The notes beneath the pieces were generated by a model. The model was not told the DNA's origin. It worked only from the letters and a program-made list of their open reading frames with translations, and did no database searches. 64,000 nucleotides of DNA, taken from positions 1 through 64,000 of the forward strand of contig NZ_LR130578.1 of the NCBI RefSeq assembly GCF_900625025.1. Reading direction: 5' to 3'. The translations under genes were made by a program, and so were the position numbers. Below are positions 8,626-17,765 of this stretch, piece after piece (position 1 is the stretch's first letter; the number at the start of each line of letters is the position of its first letter). This stretch comes from Lachnoclostridium sp. Marseille-P6806. GTDB taxonomy: Bacteria > Bacillota > Clostridia > Lachnospirales > Lachnospiraceae.

Positions 8626-9048
8626 AACAATCCCTCATGCCGAAGCACTTTAGTGCGAGGCACGCGCTCCCAATCGCCCAGCGCCAGCGCGCAGGGCTCC
8701 GAGCCGCTTTGCGGCTCGTGCCGTCCCTTTACCTGACAGCATTTTTCGTTTGCTGAAAGGTCCTCACAGGCGGTTTTGGGGCTGCGATCAGGGCTATTTG
8801 GGCTTCGGCACAAATAGCCGTGTGTAAAAATCAGCGCATCAGCGTGATTTTTCACACTATTCCTCCATAAAAATGGCTTCCATACACAGAACCAAGGGCA
8901 TTATAACACGAACAGCAAAGCCCTGCATTTTTTGTTCCGCGAAAAGCCGACAGCATGCCTGCATGCAGGAGGCTTTATGCGGGACAAAAAACATGGGGCG
9001 CAGCCCCGGTGCGAGAAAACGCGCCAGCGTTTGCGAGCCGCGCAGGTT
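8626..9048. repeat. Hairpin-dense intergenic region
   Basis: The 423-bp gap contains about eight consecutive inverted repeats and no credible gene: GCAC/GTGC (8645-8656), GAGCCGC/GCGGCTC (8701-8717), CCTgaCAGCA/TGCTGaaAGG (8732-8760), GGCTATTTG/CAAATAGCC (8792-8819), GTGTG-AAAAATCA/TGATTTTT-CACAC (8820-8857), a long one with TTTTTTGT/ACAAAAAA ends (8928-8991), GGGGC/GCCCC (8995-9007) and AAACGC/GCGTTT (9017-9032). The 8928-8991 element has A/T-rich ends on both strands and could terminate transcription either way. Confidence 0.7.
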
Positions 9049-10260
9049 TCATTGCACCCCGCACTCCGCAAAGATCCGCCGCACCGCATTGCGGTACTCA
9101 TCGCCCCGCTTCGCCATCAGTATTTTATGCACATAAGGCTGCCCGCCCTCAAAGCGCTCGCCGAGATAGCTCCACATCTCTTTCATTTTGTGAAGAACAT
9201 GAAGCTCGCTGGTCATGCGCTCCGAATAATCCTGATACAGCGCCTCATGATATGCCTCCAGCTCTTCCTTTGACAGCTTCGCGCCCCCGCGGAGCTCACG
9301 GATGAGCGCCGGATTCGCAAGCAGTCCCCTGCCGATCATGATGCCGCTGATCCGCCGTCCGGGCGCGGCTGTCCCGGCGGCGCCCGGCAGCAGAGAACCG
9401 GAAGCTCCTACTCCGACAATTCCCTCGCCGCACGCTCCGAAGCGCCGCATAATCCGTCTGCCGTCCTCCGCGGTCCGGATATCGCCGTTGTACACGACTG
9501 GATGCACGCTGTTTTCAAGAAACGCGGCAAAGCACTCGACATCCGCCGTTCCCGTGTACATCTGCTTCTGCACCCGGGGATGCACAATGACCTCGCCGAT
9601 CGGGTACCGGTTATAGAGAGCGCAGATCGCCTCGGCCTCGGAGACGTCCCGCACGCCCACGCGGGTCTTTACCGAAACGACAGGCGGCGTACAGAGAGCA
9701 CCGGGTTCTCCGGATTCCTCACAGGGACGCTCCCCCGCTCTGGCGGCCCGCAGCCTCCCGGTCCGTCTGTTCTCCGCAAAGGCAAAGGAACGCGCGTTCT
9801 CAAGTCCGTCAAACACGTTCTCAAAAAAGCGGTCCAGCGCGTCGAGATCCGCAAGAAAGCCGGCGCCCTTTCGTCTGGCCGTCACCGTTCCAGACGGACA
9901 GCCGAGATTCAGATTCACCTCGCGGTAGCTCCGCCGCGCCATCTGTCCGCAGGCCCAGACAAAGGCTTCCGCATGGTTCGTCAGAACCTGCGGGACTAGC
10001 GGTATTCCCTCATTGTTTACCGGATCGATGTCCGCCTTTTCCCGGTTTTGCAGAATCTGCTCCGCACCCACGCTGACAAAAGGCGCATAATACCGGTCCG
10101 CACCCGGAAACATGCGGTGATGGAGACGGCGGAAGGTGTAGCCGGTAAGCCCCTCCATCGGCGCGAAAAAAAGAGGGGGTTCTCCTGCCGCCCCCGCCGC
10201 TCTGTCTGCTCTGGGGTCTGTCTGTTCTGTGGTCATGAAAACCGGCCTTTCCTCTGTCAT
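9049..10260 (-). CDS. tRNA-dihydrouridine synthase family protein
   Basis: A 403-residue FMN-dependent Dus enzyme, which reduces specific tRNA uridines to dihydrouridine with NAD(P)H. The TIM barrel starts at FFAPMEGLTGYTFRRLHH; the active-site loop is NLNLGCPSGTVTARRKGAGF, with the catalytic Cys in LGCP; the phosphate-binding end is IMIGRGLLANP. It is longer than usual (about 320-350) because of low-complexity insertions: a Gly/Arg/Glu-rich stretch before VVSVKTRVGV and a Gly/Ala-rich one after GEGIVGVGA. The ATG at 10260 has a weak ribosome site; ATG 10236 is an alternative. It stands alone, with the hairpin-rich gap downstream. Confidence 0.87.
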   Translation of the reverse strand: MTEERPVFMTTEQTDPRADRAAGAAGEPPLFFAPMEGLTGYTFRRLHHRMFPGADRYYAPFVSVGAEQILQNREKADIDPVNNEGIPLVPQVLTNHAEAFVWACGQMARRSYREVNLNLGCPSGTVTARRKGAGFLADLDALDRFFENVFDGLENARSFAFAENRRTGRLRAARAGERPCEESGEPGALCTPPVVSVKTRVGVRDVSEAEAICALYNRYPIGEVIVHPRVQKQMYTGTADVECFAAFLENSVHPVVYNGDIRTAEDGRRIMRRFGACGEGIVGVGASGSLLPGAAGTAAPGRRISGIMIGRGLLANPALIRELRGGAKLSKEELEAYHEALYQDYSERMTSELHVLHKMKEMWSYLGERFEGGQPYVHKILMAKRGDEYRNAVRRIFAECGVQ

Positions 10261-10366
10261 ATATGATTCCGCTCCGGGCTTGTTTTTCCGGAACTGACGC
10301 GGCCCGGCTCCTGCCCGGACATACCCCGGTTCCTGCCCGCGCGCCTCCGGTTCCGCCGCTTACTGA

Positions 10367-10395
10367 TTGTCGCACTTTCTCCCGTCTGCTACAAT
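10367..10395 (+). promoter_or_regulatory. Candidate promoter of the ABC exporter pair
   Basis: Plus strand TTGTCG (10367-10372), 17-bp spacer, TACAAT (10390-10395), about 150 bp before the first exporter gene. Good -10, moderate -35. Confidence 0.5.
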
Positions 10396-10544
10396 AACAT
10401 AGTTACCTGACAGCCGCCGTGCTGCCGGGAAAAATGACGCATATTCACCGGTGCGGAACTGCCGGCACGAACCCGCTGCGCAGCTTCCTCTGCACAAAAA
10501 TCCCTCAGAAACACTTTTCAGAAAAGTCCTGAATACCATAATTT

Positions 10545-12455
10545 ATGAAAAAACAGAACACCCTGAAACAGAATACCGGAAACCGGAGCTTCCCCACAAG
10601 GAGCTCTCTCCTGCTTTGGTTCCTGCAGGGTGCAAAGCGCTGGATCGCCCTCAGCGTGCTGTTCCATGCGCTCGCCACTGCCTTTGACCTGCTCGGCCCG
10701 CGCATCGTCGGCTACACAGTGGACAATCTGCTGACCGGCACAGCGGCCGGAAGCAGCGCGGCAGCGGCAGGGGCTGTACAGGGCATGGCCGGGCGCGCCG
10801 TCAGAACGCTCCTCCTCGCGGCCGGAGGCACGGCGCAGCGTCTTCGCCCGCAGCTCTGGCTCATCGCGGCGCTGGTACTGCTTGTGGCGGCATGCGGCGC
10901 CCTCTTCCGCTATCTCGGGAATCTCCTCAACTCCGTCGGTGCGGAAAAGCTTGTGGAAACCATGCGGAACCGGCTCTTTGAGCACATCGAGCATCTGCGT
11001 TATTCATGGTATTCCGAAAATTCCACGGGCGATATCATTCAGCGCTGCACCTCCGATGTGGAAACCATCAAGAACTTCCTTGCGGAGCAGCTCACCAGCA
11101 CGTTCCGCATCGTGCTCATGATCGTTCTTGCCGAGCTGTCCATGTCCGGCATTCACCTCGGACTGACGCTGTGCGCGTTGCTCTTTATTCCGGTGATTAT
11201 CCTCTATTCGCTGTTTTTCCACCGCCGCATCGGCCGCAGCTTCCTCCGCGCCGACGAGGAGGAGGGAAAGCTCTCCGCGATCGCGCAGGAAAACCTGACT
11301 GGTGTCCGCGTGGTCCGCGCATTCGGGCGAGAGCGCTATGAAAAGGAACGCTTCGAGCGGCAAAGCACCGCATACACCGACGCCTATATGCATTTTTCCG
11401 TGCTGATTTCCATTTTCTGGACGGTCGGCGACGTGATCTCGGGTCTGCAGGTCATGACCGTCGTCGTCCTCGGCGCGGTTCTGGCGGTTCGGGGCGAGCT
11501 GACTCCCGGCGACTACATCGCTTTCGTTTCCTACAATGCCATGCTGGTCTGGCCCGTCCGGCAGCTCGGACGCGTGATTTCCGACATGTCCAAGGCCGGC
11601 GTATCCGTCGACCGCATCCGCTACATCATGAATTCCGAGCGCGAGACGGACCGCGAGGGCGCGGGCGAACCGCCGATGGACCGGGATATTGCCTTTGATC
11701 ACGTGTCGTTCCGCTATACGCCCGATGCGCCGGAGGTTCTGACGGACGTGAGCTTTACTATTCCGCAGGGAACCACATTCGGGATTCTGGGCGGAACCGG
11801 CTCCGGCAAGTCCACGATCACCTGTCTGCTCGACCGGATGTATGAGCCCACGGCGGGAAGCATCCGTATCGGCGGCGTTGACATCCGGGATATCCGCGCC
11901 GAATGGCTGCGCGGGCACATCGGCCTCGTCCTGCAGGAGCCGTATCTGTTCTCCCGGACGCTGGGGGAAAACATCGGCATCACCGGGACAGACGTCCCTC
12001 CGGAGGAAATTCACCGCGCCGCCCGCATCGCAAGTCTTGAGGACGCCGTCAGGCACTTTGCAAACGGCTATCAGACGCTTGTCGGCGAGCGCGGCGTGAC
12101 GCTCTCCGGCGGACAGAAGCAGCGCACCGCCATCGCACAGACGATACTCCGCAGGACGCCGGTCATGATTTTTGACGATTCCCTGTCTGCCGTCGATACC
12201 GAGACGGACGTCCGCATCCGCCGGGCGCTCCGCGAAGCCGCGTCCGACACAACGGTGATCCTCATTTCACACCGCATCACCACGCTGATGCACGCCGATC
12301 AGATCTGCGTGCTAAGCCACGGCCGCGTCGAAGCCATCGGGACACATGAAGAGCTGATGGCCGGAAACGGAACTTACCGCCGGATCGCGAAAATTCAGGC
12401 ACAGGGCGCAGAAAACGCCCCCCAGCAGGAGCTCCTGCAGGCTCAGGAAAGATAA
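10545..12455 (+). CDS. ABC exporter half-transporter A (degenerate catalytic Glu)
   Basis: A 636-residue fused permease/ATPase: six-helix exporter domain (about 20-345) and a nucleotide-binding domain with Walker A GGTGSGKST (416-424), signature LSGGQ (520-524) and Walker B VMIFDDS (540-546). Asp545 stands where the catalytic Glu normally is, so its own Walker site should hydrolyse ATP poorly, while the intact LSGGQ serves the partner's site. An Ala-rich linker lies between helices 1 and 2. The protein probably pairs with the product of the gene 8 bp downstream to export drugs, lipids or peptides, as in BmrCD/TM287-288-type heterodimers. The ribosome site is weak. Confidence 0.93.
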   Translation: MKKQNTLKQNTGNRSFPTRSSLLLWFLQGAKRWIALSVLFHALATAFDLLGPRIVGYTVDNLLTGTAAGSSAAAAGAVQGMAGRAVRTLLLAAGGTAQRLRPQLWLIAALVLLVAACGALFRYLGNLLNSVGAEKLVETMRNRLFEHIEHLRYSWYSENSTGDIIQRCTSDVETIKNFLAEQLTSTFRIVLMIVLAELSMSGIHLGLTLCALLFIPVIILYSLFFHRRIGRSFLRADEEEGKLSAIAQENLTGVRVVRAFGRERYEKERFERQSTAYTDAYMHFSVLISIFWTVGDVISGLQVMTVVVLGAVLAVRGELTPGDYIAFVSYNAMLVWPVRQLGRVISDMSKAGVSVDRIRYIMNSERETDREGAGEPPMDRDIAFDHVSFRYTPDAPEVLTDVSFTIPQGTTFGILGGTGSGKSTITCLLDRMYEPTAGSIRIGGVDIRDIRAEWLRGHIGLVLQEPYLFSRTLGENIGITGTDVPPEEIHRAARIASLEDAVRHFANGYQTLVGERGVTLSGGQKQRTAIAQTILRRTPVMIFDDSLSAVDTETDVRIRRALREAASDTTVILISHRITTLMHADQICVLSHGRVEAIGTHEELMAGNGTYRRIAKIQAQGAENAPQQELLQAQER

Positions 12456-12463
12456 GGAACGAT

Positions 12464-14296
12464 ATGTCCTCTGTCACGAAAAGAGAAAAAAATAACGCGC
12501 CGCACCGCCTTCACTTCTTCGGCCTCGGCAGAATCCTGCCCTACCTCGCGCCCTACCGCGTGCAGGCGGCCGTTATGATTGTGCTCGGGATGATCGCCAG
12601 CATGTGCGACTCCCTCTACCCGCTGTTCAACCGCTATGCGCTGAACCATTTTATCGCGGAAAAAACGCTGGATACGCTGCATTTGTTTATTCTGCTGTAC
12701 GTGGTGATTCTCCTCGTCCAGCTTGCGCTCAATTTCATCAGCAGCTATCTCATCTGCCTCACGGAGCTCTACATCGGCAGAGATCTCAAAAACGCGAGCT
12801 TCGGCCACCTGCAGACGCTCTCATTTTCCTATTTCAACACGCACAATGTCGGCTATATTCACGCGCGCATCATGAGCGACACGGACCGCATCGCGACGAC
12901 GGTGAGCTGGCGCATCATGGACATTGTCTGGAACGTTTCCTACATCGGCTTCATGTTCGGGGTCATGGCGCTCATCGACTTCCGTCTGGCGCTCCGTCTG
13001 CTCCTGCTGATTCCGGCGGCCGTCCTCCTCGTGGCTCTGTTTCAGAAAAAGCTCGTGCTTCTCCACCGCCGCGTCCGTGAGATCAATGCAAAGATTTCCG
13101 CGAACTTCAACGAGGGCATTACCGGCGCGCGCTCCATCCGCACGCTGGTCGTCGAAAACACGATTCTCCGGGATTTTAAAAGGGACACAAGAGACATGCG
13201 CCAAAGCTCCGTCCTCACAACGCACTGGTCCGCCCTCTTCACCTCCGCCATCACGCTCATGTCCTCGCTCGCGCTGGCGCTGGTGCTGTGGCAGGGCGGT
13301 TCTCTGACAAAGCAGGGACTCATGCAGATCGGAACGCTCTCCATCTTCATGACCTACGCGCTGAATATGATCGAACCCATTCAGTACATCGTACAGGCGC
13401 TCTCGTCCATGATCGACGTGCAGGTGAACATCGAGCGCTTCGCCGGTCTGATGGACACCCGCTCTGACGTGAACGACACCCCGGAGGTCATCGAAAAATA
13501 CGGCGACAACTTCAGCCCCCGGCGGGAAAACTGGGAGGAGCTTTCCGGCGATATCGAATTCCGCGACGTATCCTTTCGCTATCCGGACGGTGAGGAAATG
13601 GTGCTCGAGCACTTTTATCTTCATGTCCCGCAGGGCACCAGCGTCGCCATCGTCGGCGAGACCGGCGCAGGCAAGTCCACACTCGTGAATCTGGTCTGCC
13701 GCTTCTTTGAACCGACAAAGGGGCAGATTCTCATCGACGGCCGCGATGCGAGGGAGCGCTCCCAGCTCTGGCTCCACAGCCACATCGGCTATGTTCTGCA
13801 GACGCCTCACCTGTTTTCCGGAACCGTGCGGAGCAATCTCCTCTACGGCCGGCCGGACGCCACGGACGAGGAAATCTGGGAGGCGATCCGCATCGTGGAC
13901 GCCGAGGACGTCATAACGAGAATGGGGCACGGCCTCGATTCCGAGGTCGGCGAGGGAGGCGAACTCCTGTCCACCGGCGAGAAGCAGCTCCTCAGCTACG
14001 CCCGCGCCGTTCTTGCCGACCCGGCCATCCTCATTCTGGACGAGGCGACCTCTTCCATCGACACTGTCACGGAGCAGAAAATCCAGCACTCCATCGAACG
14101 CATCATCAAAGGACGAACCTCCTTTATGATCGCGCACCGCCTGTCCACCATCATCAACGCCGATATCATTCTGGCCGTCGTGGATGGAAAAATCGTGGAA
14201 TCGGGCACACACAGCGAGCTCATGGCGAAAAAAGGCTACTATTTCCGCCTGTTCACAAAGCAGTATGAGGACGCCGAGACGCAAAAGGTCTGGTGA
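12464..14296 (+). CDS. ABC exporter half-transporter B (degenerate signature)
   Basis: A 610-residue fused permease/ATPase. The transmembrane domain covers about 20-330; the nucleotide-binding domain has Walker A GETGAGKST (398-406), a changed signature LSTGE (502-506) and an intact Walker B ILILDEATS with Glu527. It thus supplies the active Walker site and the non-canonical signature: the mirror image of the partner. One consensus and one degenerate ATP site is the hallmark of asymmetric heterodimeric exporters. Only 8 bp separate the two genes. The last 44 bp overlap the convergent gene at 14253. Confidence 0.93.
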   Translation: MSSVTKREKNNAPHRLHFFGLGRILPYLAPYRVQAAVMIVLGMIASMCDSLYPLFNRYALNHFIAEKTLDTLHLFILLYVVILLVQLALNFISSYLICLTELYIGRDLKNASFGHLQTLSFSYFNTHNVGYIHARIMSDTDRIATTVSWRIMDIVWNVSYIGFMFGVMALIDFRLALRLLLLIPAAVLLVALFQKKLVLLHRRVREINAKISANFNEGITGARSIRTLVVENTILRDFKRDTRDMRQSSVLTTHWSALFTSAITLMSSLALALVLWQGGSLTKQGLMQIGTLSIFMTYALNMIEPIQYIVQALSSMIDVQVNIERFAGLMDTRSDVNDTPEVIEKYGDNFSPRRENWEELSGDIEFRDVSFRYPDGEEMVLEHFYLHVPQGTSVAIVGETGAGKSTLVNLVCRFFEPTKGQILIDGRDARERSQLWLHSHIGYVLQTPHLFSGTVRSNLLYGRPDATDEEIWEAIRIVDAEDVITRMGHGLDSEVGEGGELLSTGEKQLLSYARAVLADPAILILDEATSSIDTVTEQKIQHSIERIIKGRTSFMIAHRLSTIINADIILAVVDGKIVESGTHSELMAKKGYYFRLFTKQYEDAETQKVW

Positions 14297-14597
14297 GCCG
14301 ATTCCGGGAGCCCCTGCCGGCAGACGGCAGGGTTCCGCTTGCCGCTTCAGCTTCCGGCTCCTTTTCCTGCCCGGTATCTTCCATCGCCTCACGGGCCGCC
14401 TCCCGGATCAACTCTTCATAGCCGTTCAGCGCGGCAAAGGGCATGAACTGCGCCGCCCTCTCCTGCTTCGGCATCCGGGGACGGAACGGCTCGGGGGGAT
14501 CAAGCGGAAGAATATCGCCGTAGCGACTCAGGCAGGAAAGCTCCGCTTCCCGCAGTGCTCCCGCGCCGCCTCTTTCACTGTTCTTCTGCTCCGTCAT
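14253..14597 (-). CDS. Small Y-polymerase-associated protein (YolD-like context)
   Basis: A 114-residue protein of unknown biochemical role. The conserved core, RYGDILPLDPPEPFRPRMPKQ followed by ERAAQFMPFAALNGYEE, matches the small proteins usually encoded next to Y-family polymerases in Firmicutes (pattern P-x-M-x-x-x-x-R-A-A-Q-F-x-P-F-A-A-L-x-G). The start at 14597 has AGAGAGGAGG 8 nt upstream and lies 22 bp after the polymerase stop. The C-terminus is an Ala/Glu- then Arg-rich tail that overlaps the convergent exporter gene. Possible accessory factor of the polymerase; inference from context. Confidence 0.75.
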   Translation of the reverse strand: MTEQKNSERGGAGALREAELSCLSRYGDILPLDPPEPFRPRMPKQERAAQFMPFAALNGYEELIREAAREAMEDTGQEKEPEAEAASGTLPSAGRGSRNRLTRPFASRRPHTAL

Positions 14598-14619
14598 CCC
14601 GAATGCCTCCTCTCTCCTG

Positions 14620-16173
14620 TCATGCACGGTGGCCGCCGATCTGCCGGTTTCTGTCCATCCCGGTCGCGCCCTCCTGTAAATCCGTTCCTTTGACGATGGC
14701 GTTTTTTCCATACTTTTTCCGGATATCCAGCATGGCCTGCTGCACCCGCTTTTCCCGCAGCTCCTCTTCTGTCTCTTTTCCGCGCCCGCCGCTGCTTACG
14801 TCCGCCCCCGCGGCAGGCTCCGCCGCAAGTCCGAAATCCGAAAAGAGATCCATCTGCGCAAAGCCTCCGCCGGCCGCCCGGCTCCCCTCCTCCGCGACGT
14901 TTCCCACCGCGATGCTGAAGCGCCGGATGAGCAGATACGGCTCCGTGATCTCCTCAAACAGCTTCATAAACGCCCCGACGATGCGCCGGGAGGATGAAGT
15001 AAAGCCCTCCAGCTTTAATGAAGCGTTTGCCGATTTCGGCACCCGCCTACCGTAGTGATCGGTTTTGATCTCCCCATGATAGAGGCGGGCAATGGACGGA
15101 TCTTTCAGGTTTTCGACATCGTAGCCCACATAGAGCATGATCTGATTCGTGACCAGCCTCCGATCCACGAGTCCCAGCACCAGAGCCTCCGCCATTTCCC
15201 GAAGCACAATGGCCCCCACCCGGTGATCGCAGGGGCCCTGCAGCACTTGCCCCGAGCCGAGGCTGTTCGAGGAGGGACGGAACGCCTTGATTTCTTTCAT
15301 CCCACAGCTTTCCCGTCCCCACGCATGGTCGATGAGAAGCTCGGCATTGATGCCGAACAGACGGTAGAGGAGCTCCTCGTCCTGCAGCGAACAGCGCGCC
15401 ACATCCCCCATCGTCAGCATGCCGTGCTGACGGAGCCTGCGGGCATACCCCCGCCCCACACGCCAGAAATCCGTGATCGGCATATGCGTCCAAAGCTGTC
15501 TGCGGTAGCTTTTTTCATCCAGCTCCGCAATGCGGACGCCGTCCTCATCGGCAGGGATATGCTTTGCCACAATGTCCATCGCCGCCTTGCAGAGAAACAG
15601 ATTCGGCGCGACCCCCGCCGTCGCGGGGATCCCGGTCTCCTGCTGCACCGCGCGGATCAGGCGGCGGGCCAGTTCCCGTGCCGTGACATGGTACAGCTTC
15701 CGGTACGAGGTCGCATCGATCAGAATCTCGTCGATGGAATAGACATGAATGTCCTCCGGGGCGATGAAGTGAAGATAGATCCGGTAGATCCGCGTGCTGT
15801 ACTCGATATAAAGAGACATCCGCGGAACGGCCGTCAGGTAGTCCAGCATCAGCTCCGGGTCCGCCCGGAGCTCTGTGTCATTCCACGAGCTTTTCTCCGG
15901 CTCTCCGCCGCGGCCCCTCCGACCCGCCGCGCGCCGTCCCGCGTTTACCTCCCTCACCCTCTGAACCACTTCAAAAAGTCTCGCTCTTCCCGGAATACCG
16001 TAGGCCTTGAGGGATGGCGAAACCGCGAGACAGATCGTCTTTGCCGTGCGTTCCGGATCCGCCACGACAAGGTTCGTCGTCAGCGGATCCAGCCCGCGTT
16101 CCCGGCACTCCACTGAGGCATAAAAGGATTTCAGATCGATCGCTATATACTCTTTTTCTTCCTGTATTTCCAT
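14620..16173 (-). CDS. Y-family DNA polymerase (DinB/UmuC-like)
   Basis: A 517-residue translesion polymerase. Catalytic carboxylates are intact: Asp13 in YIAIDLKSFYASVE and Asp148-Glu149 in YSIDEILIDAT. Fingers and palm are followed by the thumb helix-hairpin-helix region (ITDFWRVGRGYARRLRQHG) and a little-finger domain. A basic/Gly-rich insertion (about residues 82-105) and a variable C-terminal tail of about 90 residues are longer than in DinB. ATG 16173 is chosen because the protein then begins just before the first catalytic strand; the longer frame would run into the dipeptidase gene. Transcribed with the small gene downstream; likely damage-inducible, though no clear LexA box was located. 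Confidence 0.88.
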   Translation of the reverse strand: MEIQEEKEYIAIDLKSFYASVECRERGLDPLTTNLVVADPERTAKTICLAVSPSLKAYGIPGRARLFEVVQRVREVNAGRRAAGRRGRGGEPEKSSWNDTELRADPELMLDYLTAVPRMSLYIEYSTRIYRIYLHFIAPEDIHVYSIDEILIDATSYRKLYHVTARELARRLIRAVQQETGIPATAGVAPNLFLCKAAMDIVAKHIPADEDGVRIAELDEKSYRRQLWTHMPITDFWRVGRGYARRLRQHGMLTMGDVARCSLQDEELLYRLFGINAELLIDHAWGRESCGMKEIKAFRPSSNSLGSGQVLQGPCDHRVGAIVLREMAEALVLGLVDRRLVTNQIMLYVGYDVENLKDPSIARLYHGEIKTDHYGRRVPKSANASLKLEGFTSSSRRIVGAFMKLFEEITEPYLLIRRFSIAVGNVAEEGSRAAGGGFAQMDLFSDFGLAAEPAAGADVSSGGRGKETEEELREKRVQQAMLDIRKKYGKNAIVKGTDLQEGATGMDRNRQIGGHRA

Positions 16174-16204
16174 ATCTGTTCCGGCCGCTTCCCGAAAGAA
16201 AGGC

Positions 16205-17689
16205 TCAGTGATCCGACCGTGAATACTGATTCCGCATAAGGTTGCTCGTCTCAAAAAGCGTCTCATGCAGCGCCTTGTCCGCTAGCTTTTTCAGCTCCTC
16301 CGCCATCTCCCCGTTGGCCTGCTCGCGGAGCGCCGCGCGCGCCGCACTGTCCTCTGCCGCATCGATTTCCCTGTCATAGCGGCGAAGCAGCACATGTCCC
16401 TTTGCCGCCACGGACTGCTGATAATGCTCGATGTGGTTCAGGCTCCTGCTGTACGAGGCGTCCGTCAGCGCCGCGATCAGGCGGCTCGTCCAGTAGAAGT
16501 TGTCTGTGGAGACCCGCCCCCCGGTATTGCTCAGATACTCCGGCGTCCTCCCGACATTGGCATAGAACGGCGCCATCGCATTAAACGCATTGGAGGCATA
16601 GCAGATCCATTGCACCGCGCGGAAATCCTCCGCCGCCTCCGGACGAAGCTGGATCAGAGAAAGAAAATCATTGCGGTTGATGCCGATGGAGCGGTAGCAG
16701 CCCGCCCTCGAACGATCGCCGTAGCTCAGATAAGGATCGTAGGGCGTCCCCTGATAGTGGCTTGAGAGCACGTACTTCACATCCTCCACCGTGATCTTTT
16801 TCTCAGGAACCATCGACCACGGAATATCGTCCGATTCCGGCGTGTAATCCGCATTCTCCCCGTCCCAGCAAAAGGTCTTCGGATTAAAATACCGTCCCAT
16901 GAACCACGCCCGGGGCGTGTTGTACACATGATCCGCGTCGTCGCGGGTGCCGAACGCATCCCGGGGATTCAGCCTCCCGTCAAAGGACAGGTCCAGATGA
17001 TTCTCCTGAATAAATTCCCGCAGGTCCGGTGAGCACATATATTCTCTCTGCGCTCCGAACGCGTCCTCCAGATCGAAAATATCGATGCCGAGCTGGTTCG
17101 GCATGATCACATAGCGATCGTCCGGCACACGCCGCGCGATCCAGTGATGTCCGCCGATGCTCTCGAACCACCAGATCTCATTCACGTCCTGAAAGGCGAT
17201 TCCGTTCATCTCATAGCTGCCGTACTTTTCCAGCAGGCTCCCCAGCCGGCGGACGCCGCCGCGGGCGCTGCGGATATAGGGCAGAACCAGCACCACCAGA
17301 TCCTCCTCGCCGATGCCGCCGGCCTTTTCCGGCTTTCCGTCCGCCGCGGGCTGAAGATCCGCCAGAGGATCCGCGCCCAGAACTCTCTCATTGCAGGCGA
17401 TGGTCTCCGTCGCCGTCATAGCCACATTCACCTCGTTCACGCCGCAGGCCGCCCATGTCCCCTCGCCGGGCAGGGCGTTCGGCATCGCCGAATAACGAAG
17501 AGGATGATCCGGCAGATCGATCTCCACGTGGGAGAGCACGGAGCGGTAGTGCCGGGGCTGTTCCTCCGGATGCACGATCACATACTTCTTCGCGGTGAAA
17601 TGACCCGCGCCGGAATCATCATTCCGGGCAATCATCGTGGAGCCGTCAAAGGATGCATTTTTTCCGACAAGAATCGTAGTACAGGACAT
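16205..17689 (-). CDS. C69-family dipeptidase (PepD-like)
   Basis: A 494-residue N-terminal-nucleophile hydrolase. Translation from ATG 17689 (GGAGGG upstream) begins MSCTTILVGKNASFDGSTM with Cys3 as the nucleophile exposed after removal of the first residues. RNDD near residue 22 and a GTWAACGVNEVNVAMTATE segment fit peptidase family C69, which cleaves a broad range of dipeptides in the cytosol. Length is typical (about 470-500). The gene precedes the polymerase by 31 bp and may be co-transcribed with it. Confidence 0.9.
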   Translation of the reverse strand: MSCTTILVGKNASFDGSTMIARNDDSGAGHFTAKKYVIVHPEEQPRHYRSVLSHVEIDLPDHPLRYSAMPNALPGEGTWAACGVNEVNVAMTATETIACNERVLGADPLADLQPAADGKPEKAGGIGEEDLVVLVLPYIRSARGGVRRLGSLLEKYGSYEMNGIAFQDVNEIWWFESIGGHHWIARRVPDDRYVIMPNQLGIDIFDLEDAFGAQREYMCSPDLREFIQENHLDLSFDGRLNPRDAFGTRDDADHVYNTPRAWFMGRYFNPKTFCWDGENADYTPESDDIPWSMVPEKKITVEDVKYVLSSHYQGTPYDPYLSYGDRSRAGCYRSIGINRNDFLSLIQLRPEAAEDFRAVQWICYASNAFNAMAPFYANVGRTPEYLSNTGGRVSTDNFYWTSRLIAALTDASYSRSLNHIEHYQQSVAAKGHVLLRRYDREIDAAEDSAARAALREQANGEMAEELKKLADKALHETLFETSNLMRNQYSRSDH

Positions 17690-17765
17690 CGTAACCCTCC
17701 ATACCGAAGCACAAACTGTCATACGAGACAGATCCCGGCCCTGTGCGGGGGCCGGTCGGATGTTG

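Noticed and set aside
8626-9048. CRISPR array
   Set aside because: The repeated structure consists of hairpins with different sequences; no regularly spaced identical repeats. None elsewhere in the window.
12821-14392. Minus-strand frame of 523 codons
   Set aside because: Shadow of the second ABC exporter gene; no ribosome site or motif.
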